In this document: positions 42,839-51,064 of the stretch, in pieces
Position numbering within the stretch: position 1 is the stretch's first letter
Layout: each line of letters begins with the position of its first letter
Assembly: GCF_010731575.1 (NCBI RefSeq)
Contig: NZ_AP022617.1
Coordinates: 2,976,001-3,040,000, forward strand
Direction of reading: 5' to 3'
Length of the DNA: 64,000 bases
Origin: Mycolicibacterium monacense
GTDB lineage: Bacteria; Actinomycetota; Actinomycetes; Mycobacteriales; Mycobacteriaceae
Made by a program: the position numbers and the translations under genes
The notes under the pieces: generated by a model
Database searches by the model: none
Seen by the model: the letters and a program-made list of their open reading frames with translations, nothing else
Told to the model about the DNA's origin: nothing

Positions 42839-43891
42839 CTAGCTGCTCCGTTCTGCGCCGGTCTCACGCTCGGCGACGATCGCCGCGACGCGTTGCGCGG
42901 CCAGTCCGGGGTCGCCGCCGGCCAGTGGCCATCCGCGGGCACGGACGAGGTACGCCGTCGCCGCGGCCTCCGCGGACACCCCGAGACCGCCCTGGACGTG
43001 TACGGCCATGGTGGCGGCCTTGGCGGCTTCCTCGGCCATGAACACGAACGCCGACGGCGCCAGTTCCGGACGTTCGTCGGGTTCGTTGTCGAGGAACCAC
43101 GCGGCCCGCCGGACCAGGTTGCGGCCGCCCTGGACGACGATCGCGATGTTGGCCAGCGGATGGGAGATCCCCTGCAGCGTCGAGATCGGCACGCCCAGTG
43201 TGTACCGGCTCTTGGCGAATTCGGCGGCGATGGTCATGGTCTCTTCGACGAGCCCGACGAGCGCGGCCGCGGTGAGTAGCCGCCACTCCGTCAGCGCCAG
43301 GTCGTGGGCGGCGACCGCGTCCGGGCCGGCCGCAAGCACGGTGCGGGTGTCGGCCGCGGCCGGATCCACCCACGCCATCGGGAGCTTGCCGATGTTGTCC
43401 ACGCGCCCCGGGCGGGTGCCGAAGCCCAGCAGCACCACCTCGTCACCGTCCCGCACGATGATGTGGTCGGCGATCGAACCGCCGGAGACCAACCGCTGCC
43501 CCGGGCCGGCGTCCAGCCGCAGGTCGAGGGTGGCCAGCTCTTCACCCGCGACGACCCCGGAACCGAGACCGTCGAGTGCGGCGAGCAGGCGCGCGGCCAC
43601 CACGTGCTCGATCCACGGCACCGGCGCCAGGCTGCGGCCGATCTCCTCGGCCACCAGCGTCAGGTCGACCAGCGTCGCGCCGTCACCGCCCGCCGATTCG
43701 GGCAGTGCCATCGTCGTCGCGCCCATCGCGCACAACCGCTCCCACAGGCTCTTGTCGAAGCCGGAGGCCTCTGCGGCCCGGACGGTTTCGATGGGACAGT
43801 GTGTCTTGAAGAACTGCCGGTAGGCGGTCTGCAGGTCGACGTGGTCCTCGGAGAGGCTGTAGTCGATCCTGCGCAGTTCGTAGCGGTCCAT
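42839..43891 (-). CDS. Acyl-CoA dehydrogenase, small partner of a paired FadE
   Basis: 350 residues, shorter and more degenerate than the partner at 41645. The middle FAD-contact loop is poorly conserved; the C-terminal region keeps FAKSRYTLGVPISTLQGISHPLANIAIVV and AVHVQGGLGVSAEA. Such shortened subunits in mycobacterial steroid degradation share one active site and FAD with their partner. Its start overlaps the stop of the amidohydrolase by 4 bp. Confidence 0.88.
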   Translation of the reverse strand: MDRYELRRIDYSLSEDHVDLQTAYRQFFKTHCPIETVRAAEASGFDKSLWERLCAMGATTMALPESAGGDGATLVDLTLVAEEIGRSLAPVPWIEHVVAARLLAALDGLGSGVVAGEELATLDLRLDAGPGQRLVSGGSIADHIIVRDGDEVVLLGFGTRPGRVDNIGKLPMAWVDPAAADTRTVLAAGPDAVAAHDLALTEWRLLTAAALVGLVEETMTIAAEFAKSRYTLGVPISTLQGISHPLANIAIVVQGGRNLVRRAAWFLDNEPDERPELAPSAFVFMAEEAAKAATMAVHVQGGLGVSAEAAATAYLVRARGWPLAGGDPGLAAQRVAAIVAERETGAERSS

Positions 43892-44724
43892 CACAGCTCC
43901 TGTTCGGAGAAGAAGAACTCCTGGGCGTTGTGGTACAGGTAGTTCTCGAGCACGTCGGTGGGCAGATCCAAGGCCAGCGCCTCGGGTACGACACGGCTCT
44001 GGCGCAGCACGGGCCAGTCGGAGGCGAAGATCACCTTGTCCTTCCCGCGGGTGCGCATATAGTGCAACAGGCTGTCGGGCAACCGTTTCGGTGACCACGC
44101 CGAGGTCATCAACCGCAGATTGCGATACTTGATCATCAGCCGGATCGCGACGTCCCACCACGGGTCGGCGCCGTGGATCATGCACAGCTTCAGCTCCGGG
44201 AAGCGCACGCACACCCGGTCCAGGTGGATGGGGTTCTGCACCTCGCCGGGAATCGGCGGGCCGGGCAGCCCGGTGTTGATGCAGAGCGGCAAGCCGAGTT
44301 CGGCGCATTTGGTGTAGAGCGGGTAGTAGACCGCATCGCTGGGCGGGTACATGCCGTCGCCCCAGAAACTCGGCCCGACAACGGCATACGCGACGGGCAG
44401 GTCGGCCACCACCGCCTGCAACTCGCGCAGCGACGGCATCGGCCGCAACAGATTGACACCGCCGACGGCGAGAGCGAACCTGTCCGGCCGCTCCTCGACG
44501 AACTTGCGGGCGGTGACCGACGGTTTGGCCAGATTGTCCATCAGGATGGCCTTCTCGACACCGTGCTCGGCCATCTCGTCGAGCAGCGCGGGCAACTCGA
44601 CCTGATCGTAGAGCGACCGCGGGCCCTTGAAGTAGTCGTCGCGGACCTTGAGCATGAAATCGGGCTGCTTGGCTGTCTCCCCGAAGTGCACGTTGACCAG
44701 GCAGTCCAGCACTCGCGGGCTCAC
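43891..44724 (-). CDS. Amidohydrolase_2 (TIM-barrel) family protein, short form
   Basis: 277 residues from the GTG at 44724. The first metal motif DxHxH appears as DCLVNVHFGE, with Asn for the first His. MIHGADPWWDVAI and FASDWPVL supply the later His and the terminal Asp. The family includes decarboxylases (ACMSD-like) and C-C hydrolases besides amidases. In this fatty-acid-like operon a decarboxylase or ring-cleaving hydrolase is more probable than an amidase (inference). Its start overlaps the FadD stop by 4 bp. Confidence 0.82.
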   Translation of the reverse strand: MSPRVLDCLVNVHFGETAKQPDFMLKVRDDYFKGPRSLYDQVELPALLDEMAEHGVEKAILMDNLAKPSVTARKFVEERPDRFALAVGGVNLLRPMPSLRELQAVVADLPVAYAVVGPSFWGDGMYPPSDAVYYPLYTKCAELGLPLCINTGLPGPPIPGEVQNPIHLDRVCVRFPELKLCMIHGADPWWDVAIRLMIKYRNLRLMTSAWSPKRLPDSLLHYMRTRGKDKVIFASDWPVLRQSRVVPEALALDLPTDVLENYLYHNAQEFFFSEQEL

Positions 44725-46346
44725 AGCTGACCCGCCAGCGTATCCCGCTGCGCCGCTTGGCTCTTGGCCCATCGGTAGTCGGCTTTACCGTTACCCAGCC
44801 GGCGCACCTCGTCGACGAAGATGAACTCCTTGGGAGCCTTGAACCGGGCCAGGGCCGACGTGCAGGCATCCAGCAGCGCCCCGGGGTCGACGTCGGCACC
44901 CGCCTGCCTCTCGATCAGCGCAACGATCTCCTGTCCCCAGCGGTCACTGTCGCGGCCCACCACCAACGCGTCGGCGACGCCGTCCTGGGCGCGCAGCACT
45001 TCTTCGACCTCCTCGACGAAGACCTTCTCGCCACCGGTGTTGACGACCAACGCATCGCGTCCGTACAGGCGCAGTGTGCCGTCGGCCTCCAGTGCCGCCC
45101 GGTCGCCGGAGATCACCACGCGGCGCCCGTCGACCTCGGGGAAGGTCCGTCGCGTGGCCTCGGCATCGTCGAAGTATCCCAACGGGATCCGGCCCTCCCG
45201 TGCCACCCAGCCGATCTCGTCACCACCCGGTTGCAGGAACCTGCTGCGGTCCTCGGAGAGCACCACCACCCCGTCGCGCCTCTCGAACGTGTCCTTGCGG
45301 TCGTCGCGCAGGCTGCGCCCGAACGCCATATTGCCCGTCTCCGAAGATCCGTATCCGTTGATCAGCGTGATCTGCGGGAGCAGCTCGAGCAGTGCGTCCT
45401 GATGGCGCTGATTGGTCGCCGCACCCCCGGTGCCGATCGCGAACAGCGACGACAGATCGTAGGGACGTCGGCGCAACTCGGCGATGAGCGGGGCGGCATA
45501 CGCGTCACCGACCATGGTCATCAGGCCGACCTTCTCCCGCTCGGCCGTGGTCAGCACCGCGGCCGCGTCGAGGGTCGGTTTGTCGTAGAGGATGACCGTC
45601 TGGCCGTTGAGCAATGCGGCGAACGCGGTCCACATACCGGCGGCGTGCATCAGTGGGGACACCGCGAACCAGGGCGGACCCGCATGCTGGACCTTGTCGT
45701 GGATCTCGGTGACCGATTCGTGGTCGGCGCCGTTCATCGACACCACGTAGGTGTCGGACTGTCGCCACATCACACCCTTGGGGCGTCCCGTCGTGCCGCC
45801 GGTGCAGATCATCATCACGTCGTCCGGTGACGGCGTGACGGGCCGGTCGGTGTCGCCCTGTGCCAGCGCGTCCTCCAGTGCCATCGCTCCGGCCGGTTCC
45901 GGTGCTTCACTGCCGTCGTCGATCGAGATCATCACCTCCACCCCGGCCCGGGGCAGGACGTCGGCGAATTTGGCGCCCAGCGAGCGGTGGAAGACGACCG
46001 CGCGCGGTCGCAGGTAACTCAGGAGCTCGTCGACCTCCCGCGGGGTGTAGTTGAAGTTGACGTTGACCGGCACCGCACGCGCCTTGAGAGCGCCGATGAC
46101 CACGTCCGGGTACAGGTCGTTGTGCATGATCAGGGCGACCCGGTCCTGCCCGCACTCCCACCCGTCGAGCGCGTCACGCTCCTGGTGGGCACCGATCCCG
46201 TTGGCGACCAGGAAGTTCGCCAGCCGCCGGGTGCGGTCCGCGGTCTGCGCGTAGGTGCTCCTGCGGTCGCCACAGATGGTCATCAACCGGTCCGGCACCG
46301 CCTCGGCGATGGCGTCGACGACACCGCCGATGGTCCACTCGCTCAT
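44721..46346 (-). CDS. FadD19-like acyl-CoA synthetase
   Basis: 541 residues. AMP loop MICTGGTTGRPKGVMWRQ, LINGYGSSETGN, hinge GRDALVVNTGGEKVF and C-terminal GNGKADYRWAKSQ. It is the paralogue of the FadD at 31678 (same TGGTTG-PKGVxWRQ and ADYRWA signatures) and belongs to the FadD17/FadD19 group. It activates an acid intermediate inside the amidohydrolase/FadE operon. It lies 1 bp upstream of the next minus-strand gene boundary on either side. Confidence 0.9.
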   Translation of the reverse strand: MSEWTIGGVVDAIAEAVPDRLMTICGDRRSTYAQTADRTRRLANFLVANGIGAHQERDALDGWECGQDRVALIMHNDLYPDVVIGALKARAVPVNVNFNYTPREVDELLSYLRPRAVVFHRSLGAKFADVLPRAGVEVMISIDDGSEAPEPAGAMALEDALAQGDTDRPVTPSPDDVMMICTGGTTGRPKGVMWRQSDTYVVSMNGADHESVTEIHDKVQHAGPPWFAVSPLMHAAGMWTAFAALLNGQTVILYDKPTLDAAAVLTTAEREKVGLMTMVGDAYAAPLIAELRRRPYDLSSLFAIGTGGAATNQRHQDALLELLPQITLINGYGSSETGNMAFGRSLRDDRKDTFERRDGVVVLSEDRSRFLQPGGDEIGWVAREGRIPLGYFDDAEATRRTFPEVDGRRVVISGDRAALEADGTLRLYGRDALVVNTGGEKVFVEEVEEVLRAQDGVADALVVGRDSDRWGQEIVALIERQAGADVDPGALLDACTSALARFKAPKEFIFVDEVRRLGNGKADYRWAKSQAAQRDTLAGQL

Positions 46347-46347
46347 C

Positions 46348-47553
46348 TCAACGCGCCGCTACGTTCACGCCGATCAGGTCCAAGGCGTTGTCGCGCATCA
46401 CCTTTCGCGTGTCCTCGGCGCTGAACTCCGGGAACTGCGGGATGTCGGCGGTGAAGGTCATCGGATCGGCGAGACCTTCGCCGTGCGGCCAGTCCGAGCC
46501 GAACAGGATCTTGTCCACGCCGATGGTGTCGGCGAGCAGCTTCACGTCGTCCTCGTAGTACGGCGCGATCCAGACGTTGTTGCGCAGCTGCTCGACCGGA
46601 TCCTCCTTGTAGTGGTACGGCGCGGCGTTGGCCGATTTCTTGAGCCGCTTGATCAGCCGGTAGACGAAGTAGGAGCCGTTCTCGATGCTGGCCACCTTCA
46701 GCTTCGGGTGGCGGGTGAACACCTGGTGCACGATCATCGAGGCCATCGAATCGTGGATTGCGCGGTCGTCGAGCAACACCTGGTCGAGCGGATCCTTCTT
46801 CCCGAACCCCTCGAAGGTCGCCTTACCGCCCCACAGCGCCGCGATCGCCAGGTAGCCGCTGTCGGAGAGATGGAAGATCACCGGGACGCCGGCTTCGGCG
46901 AGCCGGGCCCACACCGGATCGTGCACCGGGTCGCCCAGCGAGCGCGGTTTGACCAGACCCGGCACCGGCGCGGGCCGGACGCAGACGATCTTGGCGCCGC
47001 GGCCCAGGACGAATTCGACTTCCTCGACGGCTTTTTCGGGATCGGCGAGAGAGATGATGGGCGCCGACAGGAAACGATGGTCGGGGCGGTCGAACCCCCA
47101 GTCCTCGTCGAGCCACTGGTTGAACGCGTGGACCGACACCATGGTCGCCTCGATGTCGTGCTTGAGCGCCTCCTCCACACCGCAGGCGAAGGTGGGCAGC
47201 ATGAACACCGTCTCGAGGTTCTGCTTGTCCAGGACCTTCGCGCGCGCATCGCGGTTCTGGTACTCGGGGTGATCCGCGAGACGGTCGACCTTCATCAGCG
47301 ACGCCGGGTCGACGCCTTCGGGGATCTCGCCGCGGAACAGCAGATCGAGACAGCCCGGCTCGATGATCGGGTCGAACGTCGGGTTCGGGATGAAGTGGTT
47401 GACGACGCCACCCATGACGGCGAAGGTGCGTTTGCCCTCGGTCAGCATCTGCACGCCGCGGCGCTTGAACTCCTTGGGCAGATAGCGCGTGAACGCGTCG
47501 AGCGGTTCGTAGTAATGGTTGTCGACGTCGATCGCCATGTAGTCGAGTGTCAT
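46348..47553 (-). CDS. Amidohydrolase_2 (TIM-barrel) family protein, long form
   Basis: 401 residues. The start MAIDVDNHYYEP is the common actinobacterial variant of the metal motif (Asp-Asn-His). Later ligands lie in VIFHLSDSGY and at FGSDWPHGEGL. It carries the FIPNPTF segment that also survives in the remnant at 41487. Related proteins are annotated only by fold; the operon context suggests a C-C bond hydrolase or decarboxylase acting on a CoA ester or cyclic diketone (inference). It overlaps the enoyl-CoA hydratase start by 4 bp. Confidence 0.83.
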   Translation of the reverse strand: MTLDYMAIDVDNHYYEPLDAFTRYLPKEFKRRGVQMLTEGKRTFAVMGGVVNHFIPNPTFDPIIEPGCLDLLFRGEIPEGVDPASLMKVDRLADHPEYQNRDARAKVLDKQNLETVFMLPTFACGVEEALKHDIEATMVSVHAFNQWLDEDWGFDRPDHRFLSAPIISLADPEKAVEEVEFVLGRGAKIVCVRPAPVPGLVKPRSLGDPVHDPVWARLAEAGVPVIFHLSDSGYLAIAALWGGKATFEGFGKKDPLDQVLLDDRAIHDSMASMIVHQVFTRHPKLKVASIENGSYFVYRLIKRLKKSANAAPYHYKEDPVEQLRNNVWIAPYYEDDVKLLADTIGVDKILFGSDWPHGEGLADPMTFTADIPQFPEFSAEDTRKVMRDNALDLIGVNVAAR

Positions 47554-48392
47554 GAGGGTCCCTCCTGCAACATCGGAAAACTCGGTGCCCGCTTCTCGAG
47601 AAAGCTCACGATTCCCTCGATCACGTCGGGACGGAGCAGCGATTCGCCCATCAACTTCTCCGCCCTGGCGCTGGCGTCGACGACGTCACGTTCGGCATCC
47701 CCGTAGGTCTGGGCCTTGATGACGGCGAGCGACGCCGGCGAGCAGTTGGCGGCGATGTCCTCGGCGTACTCCACCGCACGCGCCATGAGCTCGTCGGGCG
47801 CGACGACCTCCTTGACCAGACCGAGGTGGGCCGCTTCGTCGGCGTAGAAGGTCCGGCCGCTGAGCAACAGGTCCATCGCGGCGCCGAAGCCGACCAGCCG
47901 CGGCAGGATCCACGAGATCCCGTATTCGGCGATCAGACCGCGGCGGGCGAAGGAGGTCGCGAACTTCGCGCCGTCGGCGGCGAACCGGACGTCACACATC
48001 AGCGCGTGGGTCAATCCGATTCCGACGCACGATCCGTTGATCGCCGCGATGACCGGCTTGCGCAGTGCCGTGAGGAAATGGGGGTGCCGCTCCCCGACGA
48101 TCTTGCTGACGTCGTGGGATTGGCCATCGGGGAGGGGCCTGCCCAGCGAATCACCGATGGTGGCCATCGACCCCAGATGCGCTCCGGCGCAGAAGGCGCG
48201 GCCGCTGCCGGTGAGCACGATCACCCGGACCGCCGGATCGGTCTCGGCGCGATCGATCGCCGCGTAGAAGCCCGCCGAGATGTCCGCACCCCAGGTGTTC
48301 AGGCGGTCCGGACGGTTCAGCGTCACGACGGCGACGCCGCTGGGCCTGACGTCGTAGAGGACGGCATCCGGTTCGGCATCCCCGGCAGTCAC
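47550..48392 (-). CDS. Enoyl-CoA hydratase/isomerase family protein
   Basis: 280 residues from the GTG at 48392. Crotonase motifs VVTLNRPDRLN, GSGRAFCAGAHL (oxyanion loop 1), INGSCVGIGLTHALMCD (oxyanion loop 2) and SFARRGLIAEYGISWILPRLVG with a candidate catalytic Glu. It is first in a six-gene overlapping minus-strand operon; a degenerate operator (48436-48454) is centred about 50 bp upstream. Confidence 0.88.
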   Translation of the reverse strand: MTAGDAEPDAVLYDVRPSGVAVVTLNRPDRLNTWGADISAGFYAAIDRAETDPAVRVIVLTGSGRAFCAGAHLGSMATIGDSLGRPLPDGQSHDVSKIVGERHPHFLTALRKPVIAAINGSCVGIGLTHALMCDVRFAADGAKFATSFARRGLIAEYGISWILPRLVGFGAAMDLLLSGRTFYADEAAHLGLVKEVVAPDELMARAVEYAEDIAANCSPASLAVIKAQTYGDAERDVVDASARAEKLMGESLLRPDVIEGIVSFLEKRAPSFPMLQEGPS

Positions 48393-48435
48393 GCATCGGC
48401 TCCTCGTGGTCGGCGCACCCCGCATTAGGTACTCA

Positions 48436-48454
48436 TACTGTATACCTATCGGTA
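48436..48454. promoter_or_regulatory. Island operator, weaker copy (48436)
   Basis: TACTGTATACCTATCGGTA matches 12 of 16 arm positions of the consensus. It lies 44 bp upstream of the enoyl-CoA hydratase start that opens the six-gene operon down to 41645. Confidence 0.55.
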
Positions 48455-48510
48455 GCGCATTCCACAAGAACGTGGAGGCCGACGTCGGCCCAGGTCAACG
48501 GCGTTGCCCC

Positions 48511-49308
48511 TCAGGTGAAGTCGCTGCCACCGTCGACGTTGACGTTCGCCCCCGTCATGTACGAGTTGCGCCGCGAGGCGAGGAACGCCGCGACCGGTCC
48601 GATCTCCGACGGCAGACCGGCCCTCGGCAGGTGCGCCGGATGGCCGAAGTGTTCGGTGATGGCGTCCATCAACCGGTAGGGATCGTGGGCGTCGACGCCC
48701 ACCGACTCCGCCCACCCGGTGAGCGCCTCGGAGGCGATGCTGCCGGGCGAGACGACGTTGACCAGGATCTCGTCGCGGGCGAGGGTGAGCGACAGATTCT
48801 TCGACACGCTCGTCAGCATCGCTTTGGCCGCGGTGTACGCCGGCAGGATCACACTCTGCCGCTGTGTCGACTGGGCCGAGAAGTTGACGATGCGGGCCCA
48901 CGACGCGCTGCGCAGCAAGGGAAGCGCGGCGCGCACACACCGAACCATCCCGAGCACACCGCTTTCGACGGCCGCGCGCCACTGATCGTCGGACAGGGAT
49001 TCGAAGTCACCGCGGACGTCGGGGCCCACGGTGTTGACGAGGATGTTGAGCGCACCGCCCCACCGCCGCGCCACCTCGGCGAACGCCCGTTCGACCTGCT
49101 CGGGTTGGGCGATGTCGGCGGGGATCCCGATCGCGTCCGGACTGCCGCACTCGGCCAGTTCGGCCGCCGCACGGTCGAGCACGTCCTTCGTCCGGCCGAT
49201 CAGCGCGATCTTCGCACCGTCCTCGGCCAGGCACCGGGCGGTGGCCAACCCCATCCCACGGCCGCCGCCCACCACCACCGCGGTGGCGTCGGTCAGTCCG
49301 AGGTCCAC
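48511..49308 (-). CDS. Short-chain dehydrogenase/reductase
   Basis: 265 residues starting at the GTG at 49308. Cofactor loop VVGGGRGMGLATA, NTVGPD in place of NNAG, catalytic region FSAQSTQRQSVILPAYTAAKAM (Ser...YxxxK), and C-terminal YMTGANVNVDGGSDFT. A standard NAD(P)-dependent SDR, candidate 3-hydroxyacyl-CoA dehydrogenase for this island. It starts 3 bp after the upstream enoyl-CoA hydratase stop on the same strand. Confidence 0.9.
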   Translation of the reverse strand: MDLGLTDATAVVVGGGRGMGLATARCLAEDGAKIALIGRTKDVLDRAAAELAECGSPDAIGIPADIAQPEQVERAFAEVARRWGGALNILVNTVGPDVRGDFESLSDDQWRAAVESGVLGMVRCVRAALPLLRSASWARIVNFSAQSTQRQSVILPAYTAAKAMLTSVSKNLSLTLARDEILVNVVSPGSIASEALTGWAESVGVDAHDPYRLMDAITEHFGHPAHLPRAGLPSEIGPVAAFLASRRNSYMTGANVNVDGGSDFT

Positions 49309-49311
49309 CGC

Positions 49312-50073
49312 TCAGGTACCGCTCCAGTTCGGCGCCCGCTTCTCCGCGAACGCGATGGCGCCTTCCTTGGCGTCGTTGGACGAGAACACCGGGATGATGA
49401 GTTCCATTTGCTTGGACCACATCTCGGCTTCGCTCCACTCGGAGGAGCGGACCAGGATCTCCTTGGTCACCGCCACCGCGAGCGGGCCGTTGGCCGTGAT
49501 GCGTTCGGCGAGTTCGACCGCGCCGGCGAGCGCCTGCCCCGGTTCGGTCACCTTGTTGACGAAACCCCACGCCGCGCCCTGTTCGGCGGTGAAACTCTCA
49601 CCGGTCAACGCCAACTCGAGCGCCTTCTGGTACGGAATGCGGCGCGGCAGCCTCAGCAACCCCCCGCCGGCGGCGACGAGACCGCGCTTGACCTCCGGGA
49701 TGCCGAACTTCGCGGTCGCGGACGCCACGACGAGATCCGTGGCGAGCACCACCTCCGTGCCGCCGGCGAGTGCATACCCCTCGACCGCGGAGATCAACGG
49801 CTTCCGGGGCGGCCGCTCGGTGAAACCGATTCCGCGGCCGGGGATGTCGACCCGCTCACCCGCCGCGAAGGCCTTCAGGTCCATGCCCGAACAGAAGTTG
49901 CCGCCCGCGCCGGTGAGAATTGCCACGGAAAGGCTTGTGTCACTGTCGAGTTCGTCGACCGCGTCGGCGAGGCCCTGGCTCACCGCGAAGTTCACGGCAT
50001 TGCGGGCCTCCGGCCGATTGATGGTGATGATGAGTGTGCGCCCCTGGCGCTCCAACAGGACCTCGTCCGCCAC
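49312..50073 (-). CDS. Enoyl-CoA hydratase family protein (EchA19-like)
   Basis: 253 residues. Crotonase motifs LIITINRPEARNAVN, GAGGNFCSGMDLKAF, VEGYALAGGTEVVLATD and GIPEVKRGLVAAGGG. The sequence recalls M. tuberculosis EchA19, a hydratase of cholesterol side-chain enoyl-CoAs, by memory. The two candidate acids lie at GGTE and PEVKRG. It is the first gene of a two-gene unit with the SDR; a weak operator at 50114 lies 41 bp upstream. Confidence 0.88.
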   Translation of the reverse strand: MADEVLLERQGRTLIITINRPEARNAVNFAVSQGLADAVDELDSDTSLSVAILTGAGGNFCSGMDLKAFAAGERVDIPGRGIGFTERPPRKPLISAVEGYALAGGTEVVLATDLVVASATAKFGIPEVKRGLVAAGGGLLRLPRRIPYQKALELALTGESFTAEQGAAWGFVNKVTEPGQALAGAVELAERITANGPLAVAVTKEILVRSSEWSEAEMWSKQMELIIPVFSSNDAKEGAIAFAEKRAPNWSGT

Positions 50074-50113
50074 CGCTTCGCCTTTCGCTTGCCCGTCAGC
50101 TGCCAGAAAAGCG

Positions 50114-50132
50114 TACTATATGGCTTACTGTT
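50114..50132. promoter_or_regulatory. Island operator, weaker copy (50114)
   Basis: TACTATATGGCTTACTGTT matches 12 of 16 arm positions. It serves the minus-strand hydratase/SDR unit and could also affect the TetR gene 168 bp away on the other strand. Confidence 0.5.
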
Positions 50133-50299
50133 GAAGGGCGGCGAGTCTCCGATGGTCTTCCATGAACGCTCGATCGTGACCCGGCCGGTAAGGTCGACGG
50201 CACCCACGGGGCTGTGGCGCGGCGGTGTCGCCATGGATCAGACCGCCTCGGCCGATCATTCCCCATGCGCATCATCGATCTTCGACGGAGGTACTCGCG

Positions 50300-51052
50300 G
50301 TGGCCAGACAAGCGACAGCTGAGAAGCGGCAGCGCCGCGAACGCGGGTCCATCAACCCCGAGGACATCATCAAGGGCGCCTTCGAACTCGCCGAGGAGGT
50401 GTCGGTCGACAACCTCAGCATGCCGTTGTTGGGCAAGCATCTGGGGGTCGGCGTCACGAGCATCTACTGGTACTTCCGCAAGAAGGACGACCTGCTCAAC
50501 GCGATGGCCGACCGGGCGCTGCGTCAGATCGCCTTCGAGGCGCCCTACGTCGACGCGGCGAACTGGCGCGAATCGCTGCACAACCATGCACACAACATGC
50601 GCAAGACCTTCCTCGCGAGCCCGATCCTGTGCGACCTCGTGCTGATCCGCGGCGCGCTGTCGACCAAGGCGCTGCGACTCGGTCTCGAGCAGATCGAGGC
50701 CGCCGTGTCCGGGCTGGTGGGTGCCGGCCTGTCACCGGAGGATGCGTTCGACACCTACTCGGCGGTGTCGGTCCACGTCCGCGGTTCGGTGGTGCTCGCC
50801 CGTTTGTACGAGAAGACCCGGTCGTTGGAGAGTTCGGAGTTCCGGCTCGACGACTCGGCGACGATCGATCCCGAATCCACCCCGCTGATGGCCGAGCTCA
50901 GCGCCAAGGGCCATCACGTCGGCGTCCCCAACGACATGAACTTCGAGTACGGGCTCAACTGCATCCTCGACCACGCCGCCAGGCTCATCGAGCAGCAGGA
51001 CACGACGGCGAAACCGGCGGCCGCGCGACGGAAGAACGCCTCGTCGCGCTAG
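50300..51052 (+). CDS. TetR family regulator, likely master regulator of the island
   Basis: 250 residues from the GTG at 50300, with GGAGGT 7 bp upstream. The N-terminus is basic (ATAEKRQRRER); the HTH is LSMPLLGKHLGVGVTSIYWYF followed by RKKDDLL. The C-terminal ligand domain is longer than in small TetRs and ends with a basic tail (KPAAARRKN). It is the only DNA-binding protein of the island, lies in its middle and is monocistronic. I infer that it binds the 19-bp palindrome. Ligands of related catabolic TetRs are often CoA thioesters. This link is testable but unproven. Confidence 0.88.
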   Translation: MARQATAEKRQRRERGSINPEDIIKGAFELAEEVSVDNLSMPLLGKHLGVGVTSIYWYFRKKDDLLNAMADRALRQIAFEAPYVDAANWRESLHNHAHNMRKTFLASPILCDLVLIRGALSTKALRLGLEQIEAAVSGLVGAGLSPEDAFDTYSAVSVHVRGSVVLARLYEKTRSLESSEFRLDDSATIDPESTPLMAELSAKGHHVGVPNDMNFEYGLNCILDHAARLIEQQDTTAKPAAARRKNASSR

Positions 51053-51064
51053 CCTTCCGGACCG

